In this document: one piece after another, positions 18,228 to 29,527 of the stretch
Position numbering within the stretch: position 1 is the first letter of the stretch
How the letters are laid out: every line of letters starts with the position of its first letter
DNA from: Deinococcus soli (ex Cha et al. 2016)
Lineage (GTDB): Bacteria; Deinococcota; Deinococci; Deinococcales; Deinococcaceae
Assembly (NCBI RefSeq): GCF_001007995.1
Contig: NZ_CP011389.1
Location: 930,001 to 994,000 of the forward strand
Length of the DNA stretch: 64,000 bases
Direction of reading: 5' to 3'
Notes under the pieces: model-generated
Databases searched by the model: none
The model's input: only the letters and a program-made list of their open reading frames with translations
Told to the model about the DNA's origin: nothing
Translations under genes and position numbers: made by a program

Positions 18228-19301
18228 CTACCCGCCCAGCAGCAGCGGTTGCGTGGGCACCTGCCCGGCCGGGACCAGTGCGGCTGCCGTGATGCCCGCC
18301 AGCCGCACGCCCCGGCCCGCGAGCAGCTCCGGCGTCAGGAGGCGCGCGGCGGCGCGGGCCAGTTCCGGCGCCGTGTGTACTGGCAGCGGAAGGGTGACCC
18401 GGCGCGTGATGACGCTGCGGTCGTCGAACTTCAGTTTCAGCACCACCGTCCGCGCGGCCAGCCCGGCCCGCTCCAGGCGCCGTTCCACCCCCTGCGCCAG
18501 CACGGGCAGCCGGGCCGCCACCGCGTCCACGCCGCGCAGGTCGTGCCCGTACGTCTCCTCGGTGCCCACGCTGCGGTGCGGGCGGTCCGGCTCGACCGGG
18601 CGGTCGTCCAGGCCCCGCGCGATCCGCGAGAAGTGCGCGCCGTGCACCCCGAACCGCGCCGTCAGGGCGGCCGGGTCGGCGGCGCGCAGGTCCGCGCCCG
18701 TGTGGATGCCCATCCCGGCCAGTTTCGCGGCGGTCGCCGGGCCGATCCCGTGAAAATCCCCGACCGGCAGCGCGGCCAGCAGCTCGTCCACCTGCACGGG
18801 CAGGATCACGGTCAGCCCGTCGGGCTTATGCAGACCGCTCGCGAGTTTCGCCAGGAACTTGTTCACGCTCACGCCCGCCGTCGCCGTCAGGCCCGTGGTC
18901 TCCCGAATCTGGCGTTTGATGGCCTGCGCGATGCGCGTCGCACTCGGCCCGCCCGTCAGGGGCGCCGTGACGTCCAGGTACGCCTCGTCCAGCGACAGCG
19001 GCTCCACCAGCGGCGTGAACGTGTGGAACACCGCGCGGATCTGCGCACTCACCTCCCGGTACGCTTCGAACCTCGGCTCCACCACCACCAAGTCCGGGCA
19101 GCGTTCCAGCGCGCGGTATAGCGGCATCGCCGACCGCACCCCGAAGGGCCGCGCCTCGTAACTCGCGGTCAGGACCACCGACCGCCGCCCGCCCCACGCG
19201 ACCGCCACGGGCCGCCCCCGCAGCCGCGCGTCATCCCGCTGCTCCACCGACGCGTAGAACGCGTCCATGTCCACGTGAATGATCTTGCGGGGCGCAGGCA
19301 C
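18228..19301 (-). CDS. dinB: DNA polymerase IV (Y family)
   Basis: A 357-residue translesion polymerase that copies past damaged bases. Catalytic residues are D11 and D13 in HVDMDAFYASVEQ and D105-E106 in PLSLDEAYLDV. The helix-hairpin-helix (DFHGIGPATAAKLAGMGI) and the little-finger domain (HRSVGTEETYGHDL) follow in order. There is no beta-clamp motif that I can name with certainty at the C-terminus. GTG at 19301 has TAGCAT (19308-19313) six bases upstream. It is the only clear DNA-repair enzyme in the window. Confidence 0.95.
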   Translation of the reverse strand: MPAPRKIIHVDMDAFYASVEQRDDARLRGRPVAVAWGGRRSVVLTASYEARPFGVRSAMPLYRALERCPDLVVVEPRFEAYREVSAQIRAVFHTFTPLVEPLSLDEAYLDVTAPLTGGPSATRIAQAIKRQIRETTGLTATAGVSVNKFLAKLASGLHKPDGLTVILPVQVDELLAALPVGDFHGIGPATAAKLAGMGIHTGADLRAADPAALTARFGVHGAHFSRIARGLDDRPVEPDRPHRSVGTEETYGHDLRGVDAVAARLPVLAQGVERRLERAGLAARTVVLKLKFDDRSVITRRVTLPLPVHTAPELARAAARLLTPELLAGRGVRLAGITAAALVPAGQVPTQPLLLGG

Positions 19302-19337
19302 CCGCCCATGCTAGGGTCTGTCGATCAGAGAAATGGG

Positions 19338-19574
19338 CTACTGCTCGGGCAACCAGTTCAGGCTGATGGGCATATACGCCCGCGCGCGATCAACGATGTT
19401 CTCAGCAGTCATCTCCCGATCCGGCCAGAAGATGTAGTCGCTGAGCTGAGGATCCAGAAGCTGCTCCTGAAGGGTATCCAGAATCTGCCCCCGCTCGTCT
19501 TCATCGTGAACATCAGCCTGAAGCAGCTGCCGCACCAGAGCAATGAGCTGATCCCGGTTCAGAGAGTCGTCCAT
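19338..19574 (-). CDS. Colicin/pyocin immunity-like protein (Im9 fold), orphan
   Basis: A 78-residue acidic protein. The segment LSDYIFWPDREMTAENIVDRARAY mirrors the family motif 'SDLIYYP..........IV....' of DNase-colicin immunity proteins (Im7/Im9), and the N-terminal helix NRDQLIALVRQLLQADVHDEDE fits helix 1-2 of that fold. Such proteins bind and block a nuclease toxin. No HNH/colicin-type toxin gene is adjacent, so it is an orphan immunity gene or has another partner. ATG 19574 is preferred because MDDSLNRDQL is the family start and GAAGG lies 1-5 nt upstream; an ATG at 19622 gives an unlikely N-terminus. GC is lower than in the neighbours. Confidence 0.7.
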   Translation of the reverse strand: MDDSLNRDQLIALVRQLLQADVHDEDERGQILDTLQEQLLDPQLSDYIFWPDREMTAENIVDRARAYMPISLNWLPEQ

Positions 19575-19656
19575 ACCTTCAGTGTGCCCTTCTCCAGGCG
19601 ACCGATGGGCTGGCGCAGGCACGCGCCCCTGCCAGAGCGTCCTGTCGAGGGCAGGG

Positions 19657-20106
19657 TCAGGGTCGGGGCTGGAAGTCCGAGATCTCCCAGGAGGTCAGGT
19701 GCCGCGTGCCGTCCACCGGCGACCAGAACCACACCCGGATCGGGTACCCGTAACGCCAGTCGAACACGGCCGCCACCTCGAAGCAGAAGCCGGGAACAGT
19801 GCGGGCCATGTCGAGCATTTCCTCTACCTCGCCGAAGAGCCCTTCAATGGGCCCTGGGCTGCCCCGCACCGGCGGCCCGGTCAGCACCGTCGTCTCGCTG
19901 TCCGTGTCCTGAACCCGGTACAGGGTCAAGGTGTAGCCCGCCGGGGCCGCCCTCTGCCAGCGCAGTTGCGCAGCCTCCAGCGCGTGCCCGGTCCGGGTCA
20001 GGCGCGCGTCCTGGCCTGGCGGGCAGCCCTGCGCGCCACCCATGCCAAGCAGGAGGCACAGCGCCGCGCCCGTCCAACCTCCAGCCCACCGACGCCCTGG
20101 CCGCAT
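19657..20106 (-). CDS. Secreted DUF6174-like protein 2
   Basis: About 149 residues, exported (MRPGRRWAGGWTGAALCLLL, then GMGGAQG). The mature part has AGYTLTLYRVQD, a central VPGFCFEVAAV, FDWRYGYPIRVWF and ends SWEISDFQPRP. The 'YGYP' and the C-terminal 'W.IS.F' agree with the protein at 10336-10893 (which ends EWTISNFTVN), so the two are paralogues of unknown function. Two starts are possible, 20106 and 20121; I prefer 20106 because it gives a clean signal peptide. The gene follows the RlmI-like gene by 26 bp on the same strand. Confidence 0.65.
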   Translation of the reverse strand: MRPGRRWAGGWTGAALCLLLGMGGAQGCPPGQDARLTRTGHALEAAQLRWQRAAPAGYTLTLYRVQDTDSETTVLTGPPVRGSPGPIEGLFGEVEEMLDMARTVPGFCFEVAAVFDWRYGYPIRVWFWSPVDGTRHLTSWEISDFQPRP

Positions 20107-20132
20107 GCGGCATTCCACCATACCGGTCCGGG

Positions 20133-21341
20133 TCAGTCGAACTGGATGAAGATGGCTTTGAGGTACTGCGCTTCGGGGAAGGTCGCGTGGTGGTCGGGGG
20201 CGTGCTGACTGGTGTGCAGTTCGCGCCACGTGCGGCCCGAGCGTGTGGCGGCGTCGTGGACGGCGTCCCAGAATTCCTCGGCGCTGACGTGCGCGGAGCA
20301 TGAAGCGCTCAGGAGGATGCCGCCGGGCGCAAGGCGGCGGATGCCGTCGGCGGCGAGTTTCCCGTACGCGCGGATCGCGCCGGCCCGTTCCGTCTCGCGG
20401 CGGGCCAGGGAGGGCGGGTCGAGGATCACGAGGTCGAAGTCACGGTCGGTGGCGGCGAGCCACTCGAACACGTCGGCCTGGACGGTCTCGTGCGGGGCAC
20501 TCAGTTTCGGGTTCAGGGCGTAGTTGCGTTCGGCGCTGTCCAGCGCGTGGGCGCTGATGTCGAGGCTCACGACGTGCACCGCCCCGCCCCGCGCGGCGTA
20601 CAGGCTGAAGCCCCCGCTGAACGAGAAGGCGTTCAGGACCCGGCGGCCCCGGGCGTACTTCTCGACGCGGCGGCGGTTGTCACGCTGGTCGAGGAAGAAC
20701 CCGGTCTTCTGGCCGCGCAGGACCTCCGCCTCGAACGCCAGTCCGGTCTCGTGGAAGACGACGGTGCCGCTGCCGACGCTGCCCGCGAGGAGCTGACCGT
20801 CGAACAGGCCGTCCTCGCGCGCGCGGGTCTGGATGTTGCGGCTCAGGCGCAGCACCAACGCGAAGTCCGGGAAACGCTCGGCGAGGAGGCCCAGGATGCG
20901 CTCCAGGTGCGGGAACCACGCGGCGGTGTACAGCTTCACGACCAGCGTGCTCGCGTAGCGGTCCACGACCAGCCCGGGGAAGCCGTCGGACTCGCCGTTC
21001 ACCACGCGGTACCCGTCGGTATCCGGGCCGAACAGCGGCGCGCGGCGCAGCAGCGCCTCGTCCAGCCGCGCCGCCCACCACGCGTCGTCCAGCGTGGCCG
21101 GGGTGCCCTGATGCAGCACCCGCACCCGCAGCGGACTGTCCGGGTCGAACAGACCGATCGCCAGGAAGCGGTCGCGGCGGTCGTAGATCACGGCCAGTTC
21201 GCCCGCGTCGCCGTCGCGGTTCTGGGCGCGCAGGCTGGACTCGTACACCCAGGGGTGCCCGGCGCGCACGTGCGCCTCGGCAGCGGGGGACACCCGCAAC
21301 CTCAGGCGGGAACGGGTGGGGGCGGCGGGAACGTCCGGCAT
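20133..21341 (-). CDS. Class I rRNA methyltransferase, RlmI-like
   Basis: A 402-residue SAM-dependent methyltransferase for 23S rRNA cytosine. The order is an N-terminal PUA-like RNA-binding domain ([20 protein letters not shown]), a middle domain, and a Rossmann methyltransferase domain with [20 protein letters not shown] (SAM motif I) and [13 protein letters not shown] (motif IV). The final FIQFD end is typical. ATG 21341 has both a GGAGGG sequence and a TACCCT -10 (21348-21353) six bases upstream. The gene for a DUF6174-like protein lies downstream. E. coli RlmI methylates C1962; the site here is inferred only from the family. Confidence 0.92.
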   Translation of the reverse strand: MPDVPAAPTRSRLRLRVSPAAEAHVRAGHPWVYESSLRAQNRDGDAGELAVIYDRRDRFLAIGLFDPDSPLRVRVLHQGTPATLDDAWWAARLDEALLRRAPLFGPDTDGYRVVNGESDGFPGLVVDRYASTLVVKLYTAAWFPHLERILGLLAERFPDFALVLRLSRNIQTRAREDGLFDGQLLAGSVGSGTVVFHETGLAFEAEVLRGQKTGFFLDQRDNRRRVEKYARGRRVLNAFSFSGGFSLYAARGGAVHVVSLDISAHALDSAERNYALNPKLSAPHETVQADVFEWLAATDRDFDLVILDPPSLARRETERAGAIRAYGKLAADGIRRLAPGGILLSASCSAHVSAEEFWDAVHDAATRSGRTWRELHTSQHAPDHHATFPEAQYLKAIFIQFD

Positions 21342-21424
21342 CCCTCCAGGGTACCGCACGGGCGGGAAAAGGCGGGAGGGGGCACGCCCCACTGGACGGC
21401 CCCCTCCTCCACTCCGCGCGACTC

Positions 21425-21560
21425 ATACGGATTCCGTCTGCTTCGTTGACAGATCGGAACACCACCGATCTGCTAACTCCCCGCCCGGAACCCGCTCCAC
21501 TCCTCCTCGCATCCGCTCGGATTGAACGGTTTTAGCAAACCATTCAATCGGAGTCCGTAT
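21425..21560 (+). repeat. Small interspersed repeat family B, copy 2
   Basis: Bounded by ATACGGATTCCG and CGGAGTCCGTAT, imperfect inverted repeats. Internal stem ATTGAACGGTTT with AAACCATTCAAT (21521-21532/21537-21548) has one mismatch. Its last base is the first base of the antiporter stop codon. Confidence 0.8.
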
Positions 21561-22810
21561 CAGGCGGCGGGTGCGTCCCGTTCCGGGCGGGGGGCCAGGG
21601 CGCGCAGCACCAGCGGCGCCAGCACGGTCGTCAGGAGGACCATGAGGAGCACCTCGGCGTACACCTGCTTGCCGATCACGCCCGCCGCGAGACCCAGGCT
21701 GGCGACGATCAATCCGACCTCGCCGCGCGGGACCATGCCCACGCCGACCAGCAGCGACTGCCGCCCGCCCATGCTGCGCGCGCCGATCAGGCCGCCCGCG
21801 ACCTTGCCGATCACGGCCAGTACGGTCAGGATCAGGCCCGCGACGATCACGACCGGGTCACCCAGCACGCCCAGGTCCAGCTGCAAACCCACGACCACGA
21901 AGAACACGGGGGCGAGGAAGGACTCCAGCGCGTGCACCTTCGACTCGAATTCCACCTCGTCCTTCACCTCGGCCAGGACCATGCCCGCCAGGAACGCCCC
22001 GATGATCGGCGCGAGGCCCGCCACGGTGCTCAGCGCGGCCACGCCCAGGCCCACCACGATCGCCACGTTGAACATGCGTGACAGGCTCAGGTTCCGCAGC
22101 CTCGGCTGGAAGCGGCGGATGAGCGGGATGCCCAGCGCGAGCACCAGCGCCACGAACCCCACGCTGAGGCCCAGGATCAAGCCCACCTGCCCGGCACTCA
22201 TACTCTCCCCGGCACCCAGGCCACTCACGACCGCCAGCAGCGTCAGGCCCAGGATGTCGTCGATGACGGCCGCGCCCAGGATCACCTGCGCGAACCGGGC
22301 GTCCAGTACGCCCATCTCCTGCAACACCTTCGCGGTGATGCCCACCGACGTCGCCACCAGGGCCGTCCCCACGAACAGCGCACTGACGTTCTCCTGCCCC
22401 TGCCACAGCCCGAACCCGAAGCCCAGCGCCAGCGGGAACGCGATGCCCAGCACCGCCACGAGCAGCGCCTCCTTCCCCACCGACAGCAGGTCCCGGAAGC
22501 GGGTCTCCAGGCCCACCATGAACAGCAGGAACACCGCGCCCAGCTCCGCGAGGCTGAGCAGGAACTCGTCCGGACGCACCAGACTCAGCACGCTCGGCCC
22601 GATCAGAATCCCGGCCAGCACCTGCCCCACCACCGCCGGAACCCCCAGCTTCGAGGCCACCGTCCCGAACACCGCCGCAGCGAGTACCACCCAGAACAGC
22701 CCGAACAGCAGGTCCGCCGTTCCCGCCGAACTCGCCGCCAGCGCGCCGCCCGACAGCAACACGCCCAGCGGCAGCGCCGCACGCCAACCCAATCCCTTGA
22801 ACACCACCAT
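21560..22810 (-). CDS. Kef-type cation:proton antiporter (CPA2)
   Basis: A 416-residue membrane protein with about twelve hydrophobic segments and no C-terminal RCK/TrkA domain. The family pattern includes VGQVLAGILIGPSVL, the region VFLLFMVGLETRFRD, and the conserved ATSVGITAKVLQEMG...DDILGL, where the aspartates bind ions. It should exchange K+ or Na+ for protons. The start is uncertain: ATG 22810 lies 2 nt after GGAGG, and the in-frame GTG codons at 22807 and 22804 have better spacing. Upstream, a hairpin with a T-rich tail sits in the likely leader (22847-22875), and repeat B abuts the stop codon. Confidence 0.85.
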   Translation of the reverse strand: MVVFKGLGWRAALPLGVLLSGGALAASSAGTADLLFGLFWVVLAAAVFGTVASKLGVPAVVGQVLAGILIGPSVLSLVRPDEFLLSLAELGAVFLLFMVGLETRFRDLLSVGKEALLVAVLGIAFPLALGFGFGLWQGQENVSALFVGTALVATSVGITAKVLQEMGVLDARFAQVILGAAVIDDILGLTLLAVVSGLGAGESMSAGQVGLILGLSVGFVALVLALGIPLIRRFQPRLRNLSLSRMFNVAIVVGLGVAALSTVAGLAPIIGAFLAGMVLAEVKDEVEFESKVHALESFLAPVFFVVVGLQLDLGVLGDPVVIVAGLILTVLAVIGKVAGGLIGARSMGGRQSLLVGVGMVPRGEVGLIVASLGLAAGVIGKQVYAEVLLMVLLTTVLAPLVLRALAPRPERDAPAA

Positions 22811-22846
22811 CACCTCCACACCTGAATGAGCGAAAAGCAAAAGGCA

Positions 22847-22875
22847 TGGAGTCAGGCCAACTTGACCTGACTCCA
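22847..22875 (-). promoter_or_regulatory. Hairpin with T-rich tail in the antiporter leader
   Basis: Stem TGGAGTCAGG/CCTGACTCCA plus inner CAA/TTG pairing. Reading toward the antiporter it is followed by TGCCTTTTGCTTTTCGC. It is 37 nt before the start codon, an intrinsic-terminator layout in a leader; could be an attenuator. Confidence 0.55.
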
Positions 22876-22935
22876 CCCCGGCGGCCTATGGGAACCGCAC
22901 CCCGCCGCACCGAAGCGACGAACTTGAATCTCATT

Positions 22936-22971
22936 TTAAAGGTTGAAGAGGCCATGCGCCTGAACCTTTAA
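22936..22971. promoter_or_regulatory. Palindrome in the antiporter/lipoprotein divergent region
   Basis: Perfect 9-bp inverted repeat TTAAAGGTT/AACCTTTAA with 18 bp between arms. The left arm overlaps TAAAAT (22933-22938, minus), a -10-like site. Possible operator. Confidence 0.45.
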
Positions 22972-23046
22972 CGCCCGATGAACCCCTGGAGGGGGATGCC
23001 AATCATGCGCCACATGAGAGGAATGCGCCACTCTAAAGTGCTTGAC

Positions 23047-23913
23047 GTGAAACGTTCCGCTCTTCTGCTCGCTCTTCCTGCACTCCTGATCACTGCCTGC
23101 ACGCCCGGTAGCGGAGGCACGGCCACGCCTGACACTACCGGCCCCCAGATCAGCCTGACCCAGAGCGCGCCTCTGGAAGACGCCACCGTCACCCTGACCG
23201 CCACCGCCACCGACGACAGCGGAATCAGCAAAGTCGAGTTCTACCGGAACGGTACCCTGCTCGGCACCGACTCCACCGCCCCTTACACGTATCCGGTCGA
23301 TCTAGTAAATGACACCCGAACCGGGTACACCGCCAAGGCATACGACACCAAGGGCAACGCCACCGTTACCGCCGCGTTCAATGTCACAACCAAGTACCAG
23401 GGCAGCTGGTACTGGCTCGCCGTCGACAGCGCAGGCAATAACGTCGCAGACGGGGTCTCGGTCTTCATCACCGAGGTTCCCGTCAGTGGTCAGCAGGTGG
23501 CCGCCGGCGTGTACACCGACACGGCACAGACCCGGGTCGGCCTCAGCCTGCTGGGACCGATTGCCAGCACGACCAGTCTCGACGCCGCGTTCACCGTCGA
23601 CACCACACAACCTGCCCTCTATCTCGTTGCTCAGGACAACGACGGCGCCTTCGGCACGTACAACGGCAGCGCCACCTTCGGCGGTCTGGGTGTCGTCATT
23701 GACCCGACCACCGGCGCTGAGCGGGACATCGCGCTGGGCATGGTCCAAATCGACACCACGGTGGATGCGGCAGCCAGAGCGCAGACCACCCTGCGTGCCA
23801 TGCTGAAACGCAGCCTGAGTGCCCAGCGCCTGAACCGCTCTGCCCGCGTGGCCCTCCCCGCCACCCTGAACGTCAAGCTGCCCGACCTCAGCCGCTTCAA
23901 GCTGCCCCAGTAA
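23047..23913 (+). CDS. Lipoprotein with bacterial Ig-like domain
   Basis: A 288-residue exported lipoprotein. The N-terminus VKRSALLLALPALLITAC has the lipobox LITAC, so the mature protein is lipid-anchored at the cysteine. Residues ~30-110 are a Big-type Ig-like domain (TVTLTATATDDSGISKVEFYR, GTLLGTDSTAPYTYPVDL). The rest is a beta-rich domain of unknown type with an Arg/Leu tail. GTG 23047 is chosen because TAAAGT (23034-23039) lies seven bases upstream. Two copies of ATGCGCCAC (23005-23013, 23023-23031) precede the promoter. A strong bidirectional hairpin (23925-23960) follows. Confidence 0.8.
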   Translation: MKRSALLLALPALLITACTPGSGGTATPDTTGPQISLTQSAPLEDATVTLTATATDDSGISKVEFYRNGTLLGTDSTAPYTYPVDLVNDTRTGYTAKAYDTKGNATVTAAFNVTTKYQGSWYWLAVDSAGNNVADGVSVFITEVPVSGQQVAAGVYTDTAQTRVGLSLLGPIASTTSLDAAFTVDTTQPALYLVAQDNDGAFGTYNGSATFGGLGVVIDPTTGAERDIALGMVQIDTTVDAAARAQTTLRAMLKRSLSAQRLNRSARVALPATLNVKLPDLSRFKLPQ

Positions 23914-23924
23914 CCTTCACAGCC

Positions 23925-23960
23925 AAGCAGGGCACCCCCTTCCCGGCGGGTGCCCTGCTT
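23925..23960. terminator. Bidirectional terminator before fadA
   Basis: Perfect 13-bp stem AAGCAGGGCACCC/GGGTGCCCTGCTT between the converging lipoprotein and fadA genes. Confidence 0.75.
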
Positions 23961-23974
23961 CTACACGGCTCGGG

Positions 23975-25167
<1,193 letters not shown>

Positions 25168-25168
<1 letters not shown>

Positions 25169-25509
25169 CAGGGTTCTCTCCTTGCACCGTCGCTCTCGGA
25201 CGGTTGAATGTGAATCAGTCCTGTCATCGACAGAAATTCTTTGGTGCTCATCGAGGGGGGCAGGGAGGGGAAAGGAATGTCACTGCCTCCGATCCATGCA
25301 CCACTCTCGTGTTGAAGGTTGAACGTCGCGCCTGTACCCATGAATACGACCAGGCCCGTGGGCGTGGAGAGACATTCGGGTTGTTCTTCGCTTCCCAGCC
25401 AGCTCAGGACGTACCTCTCACCTGCGGCGAGCTGGAAGGTCTCACCCCAAGGTTCCACCACGAGTTCAGTGTCCTCCTTCGGTTGCAGAGGCAAGGTCAG
25501 GGCGCTCAC
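25168..25509 (-). CDS. Small unknown protein in the fad operon
   Basis: A 113-residue acidic protein of no recognised family. It starts at GTG 25509, which overlaps the stop codon of the upstream hydrolase (GTGA), and its stop overlaps the fadA start. It has two Cys/Trp-containing short strands ([19 protein letters not shown]) and a segment [19 protein letters not shown]; it lacks a signal peptide and a membrane segment. A beta-rich fold of the cupin type is conceivable but not shown. The GC content is lower than in fadB and fadA, so it may have been inserted into the operon. Confidence 0.6.
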
Positions 25510-26729
25510 CCTTCCACCTCTGGCAGGACTTTGCCGATGAAGGTTTCGAGTTGGGCGTCGTAGGCTTTGGGGTTGATGTTCCACACGCGGATGTGTTTGC
25601 CGCCTTCGACCCGGTGGTATTCGATGAGGTCGGGGCGGGCGGCGGCCAGCGCGTCGGCCTGCGCGATGGGGATGGTGCGGTCGCGCGTGCCGTGCCACAT
25701 GAGGATGGGGAGGTTGAAGTTGGGTGCGGCGCGGATCTGGTCGACGGTGTCGAAGTCCTGGCCGCTGCGGCGTGTCACGACCCACTGGGTGAAGGTGGCG
25801 ACGTGCCGCGCGAGGAAGGGTGGGAGGCCGAAGCGTTGGCCCTGGGAGAGGATGGTGGCCCGCCAGTCCAGCGCGGGGCAGTCGAGCATGACGCCCGTGA
25901 CGGGAATGGGGTAGGGCTGGTGCCGTTCGCGCAGGGCGCTGAGGGCGATGTTGCCGCCCATGCTGAAGCCGTACAGCACGGCCCGCCTGTACCCGGCCCC
26001 CTGCGCCCAGTGCAGGGCGCTGATGACGTCCTCGGCTTCCTGGTCGCCCAGGGTCAGGTAGCCGGTCTCGCTGCGGGGGGCGCCGTGGGCGTTGCGGAAC
26101 GTGACGAACAGGCTGGCCGCGCCGGTGCGCCGCAGGGCGGGCAGCATCCGCAGGGCCTGGGGCCGCTGCCCGCCGTGCCCGTGGATGACGATCACGATGG
26201 CGTCCGCGCGGCCCGGGGCGTCGCCGCTGGGGGGAATGTGCCAGGCGGGCATGTCGCCCAGCGGGGTGCTGACCGCCGTGTCCTCGAACTCGACGCCCAG
26301 CTGCGCGGGCGTGCCGTTGTACACGAAGGTGCTGGCCCACGCGAGCGCGCCGTTGGGCAGCAGGCCGCGTTCCTCCTGCACCGGGCGGCGCACCAGCGTG
26401 CCGACGACCTGCCGTTCGCCCAGCACCGCGTGCCCCTTGTTCGGGAGCAGCGGCACGATGCCGATGGGGCCGCGCGACAGCGTCTCACTGCCTGCCGGGA
26501 GGTACACCTCGTTTCCGCGCCGACCCACCGGCACGAACACGCCCTTCACCCAGCGGGTCTTGCTGCGCAGGGTGATGTCGGCCCCCACCAGCGCCCCGGC
26601 CAGCACCACCCCGGCGTAAGCCAGGGCGGCCCAGCCGAGGGCGCGGCGTTTGCGGACGTTCAGGAGTCGGTCGGTCAGGCGGCCGCCGGTTGATGGGTGA
26701 TGGGTGATGGGTGATGGTTGGCGCTTCAT
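25506..26729 (-). CDS. Membrane-anchored alpha/beta hydrolase
   Basis: A 407-residue hydrolase. One transmembrane segment (ALGWAALAYAGVVLAGALVG, residues ~30-50) follows a basic N-terminus, so the enzyme part is probably outside. The oxyanion region is VIVIHGHGG, the nucleophile is in LYGFSMGGN, and the C-terminal pair is likely the D of MWHGTRDRTIP and the H of EGGKHIR. It resembles BAAT/acyl-CoA thioesterase-like and FrsA-like hydrolases. The first codons (residues 5-13) are a tandem heptanucleotide repeat. Start and stop overlap its neighbours in the fad operon, so a role in lipid use is likely. Confidence 0.8.
   Translation of the reverse strand: MKRQPSPITHHPSTGGRLTDRLLNVRKRRALGWAALAYAGVVLAGALVGADITLRSKTRWVKGVFVPVGRRGNEVYLPAGSETLSRGPIGIVPLLPNKGHAVLGERQVVGTLVRRPVQEERGLLPNGALAWASTFVYNGTPAQLGVEFEDTAVSTPLGDMPAWHIPPSGDAPGRADAIVIVIHGHGGQRPQALRMLPALRRTGAASLFVTFRNAHGAPRSETGYLTLGDQEAEDVISALHWAQGAGYRRAVLYGFSMGGNIALSALRERHQPYPIPVTGVMLDCPALDWRATILSQGQRFGLPPFLARHVATFTQWVVTRRSGQDFDTVDQIRAAPNFNLPILMWHGTRDRTIPIAQADALAAARPDLIEYHRVEGGKHIRVWNINPKAYDAQLETFIGKVLPEVEG
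26691..26718. repeat. Heptanucleotide tandem repeat at the hydrolase start
   Basis: TGATGGG x3 followed by TGATGGT, encoding residues 5-13 of the hydrolase on the minus strand. The unit is not a multiple of three, so loss or gain would shift the frame. Confidence 0.7.
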
Positions 26730-27100
26730 GCTTCGGCCTTCAGGGTACGGGCGAGGGCACTGAGCATGGCGGCGATGGTCTGCGCCTGCTCGTGAACGGC
26801 CTGGGTGTCGGTCTGCGGCACGAAGCCCAGTCGCACGGCGAGTTGCAGTCCGCTGGCAACCTCGTACGTGGATCCTCTGGCCTGCGTCAGGAAGTGGGCG
26901 AAGTCCTTGCGGGAGTCCCGCCCGGCCCCTTCGGCAATGTTGAGGGTGACTGAGGTCGCCGCGCGGCGCAGCTGATTGGTGAGGCCGAAGCGTTCGTCCT
27001 GAGGAAAATGCCCGGACACGCGGTAGACGTCGGCTGCCATCTCCACCGACAGGTGGTAGACGTCCAGTTTTTCGAATCCGAAGAAGCGTGCCTGAGTCAT
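26726..27100 (-). CDS. Four-helix-bundle protein (23S rRNA IVP family)
   Basis: About 124 residues, the size of the S23 ribosomal-like/four-helix-bundle family first known from intervening sequences in 23S rRNA genes. Recognisable pieces are FEKLDVYHLSVEMAADVY, DERFGLTNQLRRAATSVTLN, IAEGAGRDSRKDFAHFLTQA and a final helix. The function is unknown in general; some copies are mobile. ATG 27100 is preferred because the family begins near F-x-x-L-x-V; an in-frame ATG at 27121 is possible. Its stop overlaps the hydrolase start (ATGA), and it begins 37 nt after fadB. Confidence 0.8.
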   Translation of the reverse strand: MTQARFFGFEKLDVYHLSVEMAADVYRVSGHFPQDERFGLTNQLRRAATSVTLNIAEGAGRDSRKDFAHFLTQARGSTYEVASGLQLAVRLGFVPQTDTQAVHEQAQTIAAMLSALARTLKAEA

Positions 27101-27137
27101 CTGTCCTCTTTCAACCTTCATCCATCAACTATCGACG

Positions 27138-29483
<2,346 letters not shown>

Positions 29484-29496
29484 GCGACCTCCTGCG

Positions 29497-29525
29497 AGAT
29501 ACCTATAAAATTAGACTCGGTTCAA
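29497..29525 (-). promoter_or_regulatory. fadB operon promoter
   Basis: TTGAAC (29520-29525) and GTATCT (29497-29502) at 17-bp spacing, in an AT-rich patch unlike the surrounding sequence. No operator could be recognised. Confidence 0.45.
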
Positions 29526-29527
29526 GT

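Noticed and set aside
22810..22876. Longer antiporter start at ATG 22876
   Set aside because: Those codons lie within the hairpin (22847-22875) and T-rich tail, so they are better read as leader.
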